From the IMG/VR virus record IMGVR_UViG_3300018080_000446, positions 1 to 30,316 of that record: 30,316 nt of DNA; one strand, given 5' to 3'. A program made the translations under genes and the position numbers. Under the pieces are notes generated by a model that made no database searches, was not told where the DNA came from, and was given only the letters and a program-made list of their open reading frames with translations. The number at the start of each line of letters is the position of its first letter. Within the stretch, counting starts at the first letter, position 1. This document shows positions 23,158-28,212 of the stretch, piece by piece. This stretch comes from a virus.

Positions 23158-23433
23158 TTATTTCCCGCCGAATAGATCGTTGATGAAATTCGCTCCACCG
23201 CCGCACACGATAGCCGTCAGCACCAAACCGACCACCTCATTCGGCAAATATGCCACGAACAGATTGACCCCGCTCAATCCCACCAGCGCCCCACCAACCA
23301 CCCAAGACACATACTTGAGCCAGAACGTATCCAGCGCATACCGCTCGAATATCGGCACCGCCAGCGCGTCGATCAACCGGTTCGCCACCATCGAAAGAAA
23401 AATTGCAATTGCCAACATCTCCGCCAAATCCAT
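23158..23433 (-). CDS. Probable holin from internal start
   Basis: This is the shorter product of the lipoprotein/holin frame. AGGAGG and 7 nt precede the ATG at 23431-23433. The 91-aa protein begins MDLAEMLAIAIFLSMVANRL and has hydrophobic helices at about residues 6-27, 39-61 and 66-83, with an ending (GANFINDLFGGK) that is soluble and Gly-rich. Size and topology fit a holin. It is reported separately because the start site decides between two very different proteins. Confidence 0.65.
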   Translation of the reverse strand: MDLAEMLAIAIFLSMVANRLIDALAVPIFERYALDTFWLKYVSWVVGGALVGLSGVNLFVAYLPNEVVGLVLTAIVCGGGANFINDLFGGK

Positions 23434-23598
23434 CTCAACTCCTCCTAAAAATTCACCAGTAGCCGCGATTTCCAAATCGCGCCCAGGAACCGCCAGCGGG
23501 CTCGCTGGTGGCGTGGGTAAAGGTGACACCGTTGGCATCACATCCACCACGCACCCCACCAAAACCGCCACCGCCACCAACAAAACCAAAACCCGCAT
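23158..23598 (-). CDS. Lipoprotein / holin-like membrane protein with two good starts
   Basis: From ATG 23598 (GGAGG 6 nt upstream) the 146-aa product begins MRVLVLLVAVAVLVGCVVDV, a lipoprotein signal with lipobox LVGC, then a Pro-rich linker. A second in-frame ATG at 23433 has an even better AGGAGG site at 7 nt and gives a 91-aa protein with two or three TM helices (AEMLAIAIFLSMVANRLIDA; YVSWVVGGALVGLSGVNLFV; VVGLVLTAIVCGGGANF), typical of a phage holin. Holins open the membrane for the endolysin encoded nearby. Two products from one frame would recall the dual-start holin/antiholin genes of lambda and P21, with the longer form acting as inhibitor. An attenuator-like hairpin lies just upstream. 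Confidence 0.7.
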   Translation of the reverse strand: MRVLVLLVAVAVLVGCVVDVMPTVSPLPTPPASPLAVPGRDLEIAATGEFLGGVEMDLAEMLAIAIFLSMVANRLIDALAVPIFERYALDTFWLKYVSWVVGGALVGLSGVNLFVAYLPNEVVGLVLTAIVCGGGANFINDLFGGK

Positions 23599-23611
23599 CA
23601 CATCCCTCCAC

Positions 23612-23656
23612 AAAAAAAGCGCGCCGCCTCCCCCTTTCGGGAAAAGCAGCGCGCTT
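23612..23656 (-). terminator. Attenuator-like intrinsic terminator before the lysis genes
   Basis: On the minus strand, AAGCGCGC (23656-23649) pairs with GCGCGCTT (23624-23617), extended by partial pairing inside, and is followed by a run of seven Ts. It ends only about 14 nt before the lipoprotein/holin start. It could end the upstream transcript and also act as an attenuator needing antitermination for lysis. Confidence 0.75.
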
Positions 23657-23698
23657 CCTACGCTAACGCCGGACCCGGTCACCCGGATCTATTTATCA

Positions 23699-23729
23699 TT
23701 TATACCACGTGCAGAAACGCAGTTTCTGC
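23699..23729 (-). promoter_or_regulatory. Candidate promoter with palindromic operator before the lysis operon
   Basis: An extended -10 (TGGTATAAA, minus strand; hexamer 23704-23699) is preceded by the perfect palindrome GCAGAAAC-GCA-GTTTCTGC (23711-23729), which covers where a -35 should be. No consensus -35 is seen (AGAAAC at 17-bp spacing). Such a layout suggests activator-dependent late transcription, but the evidence is modest. Confidence 0.35.
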
Positions 23730-23732
23730 CAA

Positions 23733-23750
23733 GCCACCGTCTGCGGTGGC
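23733..23750 (-). terminator. Short hairpin after the 65-aa gene
   Basis: GCCACCG-TCTG-CGGTGGC is a perfect 7-bp hairpin 2 nt beyond the TGA at 23753. It has no T-run (followed by TTGGC on the minus strand), so it is at best a weak terminator or pause. Confidence 0.4.
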
Positions 23751-23752
23751 CA

Positions 23753-23950
23753 TCAACGCAAAAAAGCCGCGTCCACTGCCTCGCGCTCCTTCACCTCCGC
23801 GCTCACACTGGACCCGGCACAATCGAACGTCACCGCCAACCTGTCCGGGATCATCAACCGCTCTGCCCGTGCCACCAGCCAGCGCACGATCAACGCGATC
23901 CGGCCACGAACACAATATTCACGGTCACCATCCAGAACAGATAAACTCAT
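23753..23950 (-). CDS. 65-aa protein under a LexA-like operator, unknown function
   Basis: The product begins MSLSVLDGDREYCVRGRIAL and continues with a hydrophobic helix (IVRWLVARAERLMIPDRLAV), strands (TFDCAGSSVSAEV) and an Ala-rich end. A stop (TGA) 3 nt before the ATG fixes the start; the G-rich GGGGG site is about 10 nt away, so translation may be weak. Its own promoter lies just upstream with a perfect palindromic GAAC-N4-GTTC box over the start of the transcript, implying damage-type or repressor control. Another frame (23700-23915) is also open but has unnatural composition. I do not recognise a family. Position next to the lysis operon might mean a regulator of lysis. Confidence 0.6.
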   Translation of the reverse strand: MSLSVLDGDREYCVRGRIALIVRWLVARAERLMIPDRLAVTFDCAGSSVSAEVKEREAVDAAFLR

Positions 23951-23969
23951 TCGTCAGCAGCCCCCGTCT

Positions 23970-24019
23970 AGAACACACGTTCTTTGCATACTATACCACA
24001 CATACCCCTAATCTGTCAA
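23970..24019 (-). promoter_or_regulatory. Consensus sigma-70 promoter with LexA-like operator at +1
   Basis: On the minus strand, TTGACA (24019-24014), an 18-bp spacer and TATAGT (23995-23990) preceded by TGG (extended -10) form a strong promoter. Immediately downstream, AGAACACACGTTCT (23970-23983) is a perfect palindrome containing GAAC-N4-GTTC and covers about +1 to +14. This is the classic arrangement for LexA-type repression. Confidence 0.75.
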
Positions 24020-24030
24020 CCCCCAACATC

Positions 24031-24047
24031 ACGGTTATCCCAACCGT
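24031..24047. promoter_or_regulatory. Perfect inverted repeat ACGGTT-N5-AACCGT
   Basis: A 6-5-6 dyad, 12 bp upstream of the -35 at 24014-24019 and before the terminator of moron 2. Its size and position suit an operator for a dimeric regulator. The regulator is not identified. Confidence 0.45.
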
Positions 24048-24063
24048 TATTTCTGAATAACGC

Positions 24064-24093
24064 AAAAGCGCCGGGACCCCACAGCCCGGCGCT
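24064..24093 (-). terminator. Intrinsic terminator of moron cassette 2
   Basis: A 9-bp perfect stem (AGCGCCGGG with CCCGGCGCT) and a 9-nt loop are followed by TTTTGCG on the minus strand, 13 nt past the 61-aa gene's stop. Confidence 0.85.
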
Positions 24094-24105
24094 CGTAACT
24101 CCGCC

Positions 24106-24291
24106 CTAAGCACGCACAGCGTGCGCCAGCGCCTCGAACGCCGCCCCCATCACCCGCAACAACCGGACATCCGCCTCCCGGTCCGCACCACCGATCACCT
24201 CCAACGCCGCCGCGCACGCTTCCGCCAACAACGCGCACGTATCCCGCGACAACGCCACCACCGCAAACACGTCAATCTTTTCGATAAACAT
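24106..24291 (-). CDS. Small helical moron protein 2, unknown function
   Basis: This 61-aa protein begins MFIEKIDVFAVVALSRDTCA and is helix- and Ala-rich (LLAEACAAALEVIGGADREA; FEALAHAVRA). The ATG follows GGAGATGGGCAA, giving a GGAG site whose sequence is also the last element of the structured leader. Like the 70-aa gene at 8411-8623 it is a one-gene unit with a LexA-boxed promoter, a structured leader of about 176 nt and a terminator. The two proteins do not clearly resemble each other, although both are small and helical. This suggests that the control cassette, not the protein, is what is shared. Candidates include inhibitor or signalling proteins, but I do not assign a function. Confidence 0.65.
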   Translation of the reverse strand: MFIEKIDVFAVVALSRDTCALLAEACAAALEVIGGADREADVRLLRVMGAAFEALAHAVRA

Positions 24292-24467
24292 TTGCCCATC
24301 TCCTTTACTCTACTAAACGCAAAAGCCAGCAATGGCTGCACCTGTCCGGGAGATGGGCATCTCGCAGAGCGGGCAACGCGCCATTGCTGGCCTTTGACCA
24401 CAAAATATACAATTGTGGGGTGAGGGACAAGCGCAAAAAAAACCGCTCCCCAGAGATGCCCATCTCA
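24292..24467 (-). promoter_or_regulatory. Structured 5' leader RNA, copy 2 (ribosome-site sequestering)
   Basis: From the predicted start at about 24467 the order matches copy 1: hairpin GAGAT-GGGC-ATCTC (24466-24453); a hairpin with an A8 run on the plus strand, so U8 in RNA (24450-24424); TTGTGGTCAAAG; stem arm (24395-24380); E2, GAGAT-GCCC-ATCTC (24363-24350); stem arm (24336-24322); and GGAGATGGGC (24303-24294) before the ATG. E2 pairs fully with the first hairpin (14 bp) or with the ribosome-site segment (10 bp). The E1/E2/E3 bases differ from those of copy 1, but every pairing is kept. Confidence 0.7.
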
Positions 24468-24473
24468 CCCCAA

Positions 24474-24517
24474 ATTATACCACACCTGCCTCCTTCTGGT
24501 CAATAGAACACTTGTTT
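24474..24517 (-). promoter_or_regulatory. Consensus promoter of moron 2 with upstream LexA-like box
   Basis: TTGACC (24503-24498), an 18-bp spacer and a perfect TATAAT (24479-24474) preceded by TGG form a strong extended -10 promoter. GAACACTTGTTT (24506-24517) is a one-mismatch GAAC-N4-GTTC box in the same relative position as at 8840-8851. The sequence TCAATAGAACAC is shared with copy 1. Confidence 0.75.
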
Positions 24518-24519
24518 CT

Positions 24520-25422
24520 TTATTCATTCATAACTTGCTCAATGACCTTTTTAACAATCTGTTGAACCTGTTCCAGCGTGAATGTATCACTATTGTCAAC
24601 CACATCATCCTTTACAACTGGCCTTTGCGTAACAATCCACCCCTTCCTACCATCTCTTTTGAAACCAAAACCCTCTTTATCACGTAAATCTCTCCTTGAT
24701 TGTCCATACGATGATTTAGAATATCCCCCAAAATGCGCCAAGGCAACATCTGACGGAATATAATCATAACTCATCACAAATTCACGATATACATCGATTA
24801 TTTTATCGCCACCATTATCGCTATTTTCATCATCACTACTTTTAAATAGTAACGATCTAGCTGAAGAGAGCCAAGTCTCAACCTCGCTTCCTGCGGCAGC
24901 CGGAGAGAACATACTCTTCCCAATTAATTCAGCAGCCGACCTCCTCGCTCTTTTTTGATCATTTATTCTAACATTTATTTCATTCTGCTTCTTACCAACC
25001 AATGACGCCAAGTATCTGTGGTTATCTCTTGTCATCTCAAATTCTTGTATAGATCGCATCTTATCCCCCATTTCTATGCTGTCTTTTTTTTCTGTTACTA
25101 AATCTCCATCACCCATACATCCAATAGAAAGCCCGGAGATACTTTCAATATCTTTCCAAAATTGTCTCACGCCAACCCATATATACCAACCTATTCTCGA
25201 TTGTTCGCTCGTGATTTTAGCTCCTAATCCACCACTCTTGATCTCGCTCCTCCTTTCCATATAACATATATGTGCATCAGGGAATCTATTCATTGCAGAT
25301 TCTATAGCCAATTCTTTGATATCATCCCTCTCATTACTATTAACAATAGGAATATATCCAAGATCATTCACTAAATACAACACAGACCGCTTATACTCTT
25401 CTAGATACTCATCAGCAGACAT
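24520..25422 (-). CDS. AT-rich 300-aa protein of unknown function
   Basis: I start at ATG 25420-25422 (MSADEYLEEYKRSV), which has AAGGGGG 4 nt upstream; longer readings overlap the preceding gene and lack a site. The N-terminal part has charged and aromatic alpha/beta sequence (YLVNDLGYIPIVNSNERDD; SRIGWYIWVGVRQFWKDIES). A basic region (NDQKRARRSAAELIGKSMF) and an acidic linker follow. The end looks like a winged-helix or helix-turn-helix (YIPSDVALAHFGGYSKSSYG) with a terminal helix (LEQVQQIVKKVIEQVMNE). DNA binding is plausible. Base composition is clearly more AT-rich than its neighbours, suggesting recent acquisition. It ends next to the LexA-boxed promoter of moron 2. I recognise no family. 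Confidence 0.75.
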   Translation of the reverse strand: MSADEYLEEYKRSVLYLVNDLGYIPIVNSNERDDIKELAIESAMNRFPDAHICYMERRSEIKSGGLGAKITSEQSRIGWYIWVGVRQFWKDIESISGLSIGCMGDGDLVTEKKDSIEMGDKMRSIQEFEMTRDNHRYLASLVGKKQNEINVRINDQKRARRSAAELIGKSMFSPAAAGSEVETWLSSARSLLFKSSDDENSDNGGDKIIDVYREFVMSYDYIPSDVALAHFGGYSKSSYGQSRRDLRDKEGFGFKRDGRKGWIVTQRPVVKDDVVDNSDTFTLEQVQQIVKKVIEQVMNE

Positions 25423-25459
25423 TTTACCCCCTTTAAAATACAATGACTCGCTCAGCTCT

Positions 25460-25660
25460 TTAGTAACCATCATCACGCCCACCCACAACATCGCCTTGTC
25501 TTAACCTTCCCTCAAAATACAACCGGTTCTCCCTCACCTGCTCCAGCATCCGCTGGGCCTGCACGCTCCACCCCGCCCCGTGCACCTCCCGCGAGGCCAC
25601 GTACACCTGCTCCAACTCCCGCGCCCGCTCAGCCTGCGCCTTCACAAACTCCACATCCAT
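25460..25660 (-). CDS. Small charged helical protein, unknown
   Basis: This 66-aa protein starts at an ATG (MDVEFVKAQAERARELEQVY) with AAGGGGG upstream; a GTG one codon earlier is less well placed. It is one long charged helix with the middle WSVQAQRMLEQVRENRLYFE and a short tail RQGDVVGGRDDGY. It has no signal, TM or cysteines. It begins the small operon with the AT-rich gene, 37 nt upstream of that gene's start. It resembles many small phage proteins that carry a coiled coil. No function is assigned. Confidence 0.6.
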   Translation of the reverse strand: MDVEFVKAQAERARELEQVYVASREVHGAGWSVQAQRMLEQVRENRLYFEGRLRQGDVVGGRDDGY

Positions 25661-25687
25661 CACACCCCCTTGTGATTATGATCATCT

Positions 25688-25787
25688 GTACGGGCGACGC
25701 ATCACCCGCAAACCACCCGCAAAAAGACAAATCTCCCACGCTCGAAACCTCCGCAAAAACAACCATCCCCCGGTGATGCGTCGCCCC
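25688..25787. repeat. 95-bp palindrome-ended repeat, copy B
   Basis: GGGCGACGCATCACC (25692-25706) and GGTGATGCGTCGCCC (25772-25786) form a perfect 15-bp inverted repeat around a 65-bp centre with the same CACCCGCAAAAAGAC and CCCACGCTCGAAAC blocks as copy A. Compared with copy A, stem bases have changed in pairs (ATTCCC/GGGAAT against ATCACC/GGTGAT), so complementarity is kept. Confidence 0.8.
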
Positions 25788-26021
25788 CTACCGCCCCACG
25801 TGGCACAAAAACACCACCCCATTCTCCCGCCGCCACGCCGTCACCGGCACCCCAACCTCCCCATCCAACACCCCCGCCGCGTCGATCAACTCATCTACCC
25901 GCGTCGTCCCCAGCGGCACATAAAACTCCGCCTCCCAACAACTCCCCGCCACCGCATCACACAACATCGCCACCAACCCCAAACTCAACAAAACCTCGTC
26001 AATCCGTCCCAACATCGTCAC
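25788..26021 (-). CDS. Small protein of unknown function
   Basis: This gene encodes 77 aa from a GTG that overlaps the upstream stop (GTGA); an ATG two codons later (26015) is an alternative, and both share a GGGAGGGGG site. It begins with a hydrophobic helix (MLGRIDEVLLSLGLVAMLCD) and then has a beta-rich, acidic part (AEFYVPLGTTRVDELIDAAG; VGVPVTAWRRENGVVFLCHV). The latter could be a small strand-helix-strand fold binding a partner. Its stop touches the end of the 95-bp repeat copy B. I do not recognise a family. Confidence 0.65.
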   Translation of the reverse strand: MTMLGRIDEVLLSLGLVAMLCDAVAGSCWEAEFYVPLGTTRVDELIDAAGVLDGEVGVPVTAWRRENGVVFLCHVGR

Positions 26022-26209
26022 CCCCCCTCCCGTTCAGAACTCGGCAAACGTCTCAACGCATTCCTAGAAATACACTCACGTTGCCCGTTCTCAAACTCGA
26101 CGATGGCGCTATTCATCCGCAACCTGGCGATCACCTTACAATGCCGCCTGTACAGTGTCGCTCGTTTCGGATTATTCTTCCACGCATAATAATGAGTTAA
26201 ATTATCCAA
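26018..26209 (-). CDS. Small basic SH3-like phage protein
   Basis: The protein reads DNLTHYYAWKNNPKRATLYR and continues to ARLRMNSAIVEFENGQRECI and SRNALRRLP. The strand pattern 'VIARLRMNSAIVEFENGQRE' resembles a small SH3-like barrel seen in many phage accessory proteins. I place the start at TTG 26207-26209 because a GAGGGGG site lies about 8 nt before it; the GTG at 26230 lacks a site. The product has 63 aa and is basic, so it could bind nucleic acid. It overlaps the next gene by 4 nt. No function is assigned. Confidence 0.55.
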   Translation of the reverse strand: MDNLTHYYAWKNNPKRATLYRRHCKVIARLRMNSAIVEFENGQRECISRNALRRLPSSEREGG

Positions 26210-26264
26210 TCCTCTATCCCCCTCCCCCACTCACCGCTCATCAACTGGTGGCAGCCCACCCCGT

Positions 26265-26291
26265 CCACCACCCACCACCACCCACCACCAC
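26265..26291. repeat. GTG-type G-rich tract (CCACCACCC on plus strand)
   Basis: A 27-bp run of CCACCA/CCCACC triplets gives GGTGGTGGGTGGTGGTGGG on the minus strand, in the about 115-bp gap between the PAPS-reductase-like gene and the small basic protein. It could fold as a G-quadruplex in the transcript. I see no ORF or promoter in the rest of the gap. Confidence 0.5.
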
Positions 26292-26324
26292 TAAATCACA
26301 TCCGGGTACCCGTTTTATCGGAAG

Positions 26325-27176
26325 TTACGTCCAGCACGGCCCATCACCACACAAAAGTGGTATCTGTACAGCATTATTTACTCTCTCCCTCTTTGCGTCA
26401 TCCTCAAGATTCGCTGCGCTCAATGCACCACCGTGTTTATAAATAAAAATCTGATCTGACGTGCTACCGTCACCCGCAAGTGGATTATGCCTATTGGCAT
26501 CGTCAAAACGTACCGCCTCTTTCCATTCGTCTGGAGATTCGCTACACATCTGTAGCCATTCTGATGCTGGGCGGTAAGGACAGCAGATACAAGCAGATTT
26601 GCTCGGAACTGGCAAGCCGAAAGATTGCAGATAGTCTATACAATCCTGGCGCGTCATTTTATGCTCTAACAAAGGAAACCTCTTGACGATAAATTTAACG
26701 CGACTGGGTTTCATTCTTGTGAACTCTTCCAGTGTGAAGCCGTAGGATTGTTCAACGCTGCCAGGCCGAGGGTGCGGCGCTTTTGATTTGTGAAATCCTA
26801 GTAATTCGCGTATCCTTCGCTTCGATGGATCAACTTTAAAATGTCGCGTACACTGACGCTTCAAAGGGCCACCAGTGGAACTCCAAAACGGAATATGTAT
26901 ATGATCTGCGGCACCGTCCTCTCGAATGTCGCCGCCGCTCACAATCTCAACACGCATACCGTGCTCACGAAAATAGTTAGTGTACCAATCGCGTATCTCT
27001 CTCGTGTGGTATCGTTCAAAGTTTGTGTCTGAATGAATGATAGCATCGAATGGCTCTATCAATCCCATAACGCTCATCACGCCAACTGTTGTTGATGGCG
27101 CTCCACATCCCCACGCTAACACGCGGTATACTTCTCCGTTCATCGCGCTCCACGTTATTCCTTCCACAATCAACAT
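26325..27176 (-). CDS. PAPS-reductase-like ATP-pyrophosphatase (phage family)
   Basis: This 283-aa protein belongs to the adenine nucleotide alpha-hydrolase group. The PP-loop is AWGCGAPSTTVGVM (about residues 21-34), a variant of the SGGxxS loop. It is followed by AIIHSDTNFERYHT, and RQCTRHFKVDPSKRRIRELL (108-127). The segment RMKPSRVKFIVKRFPLLEHK (154-173), DCIDYLQSFGLPVPSKSACI and CCPYRPASEWL form the Cys-rich end of the phage 'PAPS reductase/FAD synthetase-like' proteins. Such enzymes activate a substrate with ATP and often move sulphur. Roles in nucleic acid modification are suspected, and the phage substrate is unknown. ATG 27176 has a weak site; an ATG at codon 12 (27143) with GGAG upstream may be the true start. 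Confidence 0.85.
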   Translation of the reverse strand: MLIVEGITWSAMNGEVYRVLAWGCGAPSTTVGVMSVMGLIEPFDAIIHSDTNFERYHTREIRDWYTNYFREHGMRVEIVSGGDIREDGAADHIHIPFWSSTGGPLKRQCTRHFKVDPSKRRIRELLGFHKSKAPHPRPGSVEQSYGFTLEEFTRMKPSRVKFIVKRFPLLEHKMTRQDCIDYLQSFGLPVPSKSACICCPYRPASEWLQMCSESPDEWKEAVRFDDANRHNPLAGDGSTSDQIFIYKHGGALSAANLEDDAKRERVNNAVQIPLLCGDGPCWT

Positions 27177-27185
27177 CCTAGTCGT

Positions 27186-27959
27186 CTAATTATCAGAACT
27201 CAAATACTGCCTTAAAAACGCCCGCCCAGAAAAAGTCAACACCAACCCGTTATACTCATTCTTCCCGTTCACAAACCCCAACAACCCACCCCCCAACATC
27301 GCCTTACTGATCCCCCCGTACTTTTCACCGCTCACCACATCCGCCAACCCCCGCCGAGAAAACGCCGCCCCATCCACCAACACCGCTCTGGCCAGCCGCT
27401 CCAGATCGCCATCCGTCACACCCACCGGCAGCGTCACATACCGGATCCGCCGCAGACGCCGCTTATCGTCCCGCTCCACACTCTCCACCGTGATCGGATC
27501 CCGCGGACCTGGAGACGGACTGCCCACCATACCATCCCCGTTCAAATCTCGCCCCACGATACGCTCCACCTCCTCCAGCGCCCGCCGGTGCTCCCCCAGA
27601 ATAATGAACCAACTCGCCCCCAACGTCACCGCCCCACCGATCCCCGACCACAACAACGACCGCCAGCCCTGCCCCAGCAGCCCCGCCCCCGTCCCGGCCA
27701 ACAGCGCCCCGATCACCCCGCTGAACGCCGCCTGCGCCACCGGGACCCACACATCACTCTCCAGCTTGGCCGGTCGCGTTGGTCGCCGCTTCTCATACGT
27801 CGCACCCGCCTTGATCGCCGCCCCGACCGTCCCCGCGTCGAACTGCGAGAACCTGGACCACCCCTCCGCATCCGCCCGCCGCTCCCACGGAGGCCGAACC
27901 AACTCGGCCCAATTCCTAGGAGCGCCACAAACACGACACCGCCCAAACTCATCCAACAT
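27186..27959 (-). CDS. Zinc-ribbon, two-TM membrane protein with C-terminal winged helix
   Basis: This 257-aa protein has a short CRVC half-zinc-ribbon at residues 8-11 and two adjacent TM helices (WVPVAQAAFSGVIGALLAGT at about 71-90 and LLWSGIGGAVTLGASWFIIL at about 102-121). A dockerin- or EF-hand-like loop DLNGDGMVG (138-146), which may bind calcium, is followed by a soluble C-terminal part. That part (DLERLARAVLVDGAAFSRRG; LGFVNGKNEYNGLVLTFSGR) looks like a winged helix. A membrane-tethered DNA-binding or signalling protein is possible. Its promoter is not evident. The REP-like palindrome and the iterons lie upstream. I recognise the parts, not the whole protein. Confidence 0.75.
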   Translation of the reverse strand: MLDEFGRCRVCGAPRNWAELVRPPWERRADAEGWSRFSQFDAGTVGAAIKAGATYEKRRPTRPAKLESDVWVPVAQAAFSGVIGALLAGTGAGLLGQGWRSLLWSGIGGAVTLGASWFIILGEHRRALEEVERIVGRDLNGDGMVGSPSPGPRDPITVESVERDDKRRLRRIRYVTLPVGVTDGDLERLARAVLVDGAAFSRRGLADVVSGEKYGGISKAMLGGGLLGFVNGKNEYNGLVLTFSGRAFLRQYLSSDN

Positions 27960-27984
27960 ACCGCACCTCCCCCTAGTGCTACGC

Positions 27985-28032
27985 GATTCCTATCGCGCCG
28001 TCATTCCGAGCGACGCAAGGAGCCGAGGAATC
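27985..28032. repeat. REP-like palindrome
   Basis: GATTCCT (27985-27991) and AGGAATC (28026-28032) bound a sequence with GTCATTCCGAGCGACGCAAG and a matching CCGAGGAAT end. Palindromes of the type CATTCCGAGCG...GAGGAATCT occur as dispersed repeats in several bacterial phyla (general recollection). It fills most of the gap between the membrane-protein gene and the iterons, together with an AAGAACCGAAAAACGCAAA stretch also seen near 8310. Confidence 0.6.
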
Positions 28033-28143
28033 TAAACCAACGCCCGCTCCGATCGTCTCCATAGCGCTCCTAAACGCCTCCTAAGAACCGAAAAACGCAA
28101 AACGACCCATACTACCTTGAAAAATAAAATTTCTGACCAACAC

Positions 28144-28212
28144 GGTGCCGTATCCGGTGCCGTATCTGTGCCGTACCTGGTGCCGTACCTGGTGCCGTAT
28201 CGGTGCCGTATC
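28144..28212. repeat. Six GTGCCGTA iterons, candidate partition centromere (or origin)
   Basis: Identical 8-bp cores begin at 28145, 28157, 28168, 28180, 28192 and 28203, with spacings of 12, 11, 12, 12 and 11 bp, close to one helical turn, so all sit on one DNA face. The flanks are GG and TC/CC. The array lies about 44 bp past the ribbon-helix-helix gene of the partition cassette. Arrays like this bind ParB-type RHH proteins or replication initiators. Which one applies is inference. Open frames across it only encode RYGT-type repeats and are not genes. Confidence 0.75.

Noticed and set aside
27186-27959. DLNGDGMVG loop as a cellulosome dockerin
   Set aside because: Only one calcium-loop copy is present in a membrane protein. 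Dockerins have two, and no cohesin context exists.
28080-28140. Promoter for the 257-aa membrane protein (TTGGTC...TAGTAT)
   Set aside because: The 20-bp spacer and poor -35 make it no better than chance.
28144-28212. CRISPR array
   Set aside because: Units are 11-12 bp with no unique spacers and no cas genes.
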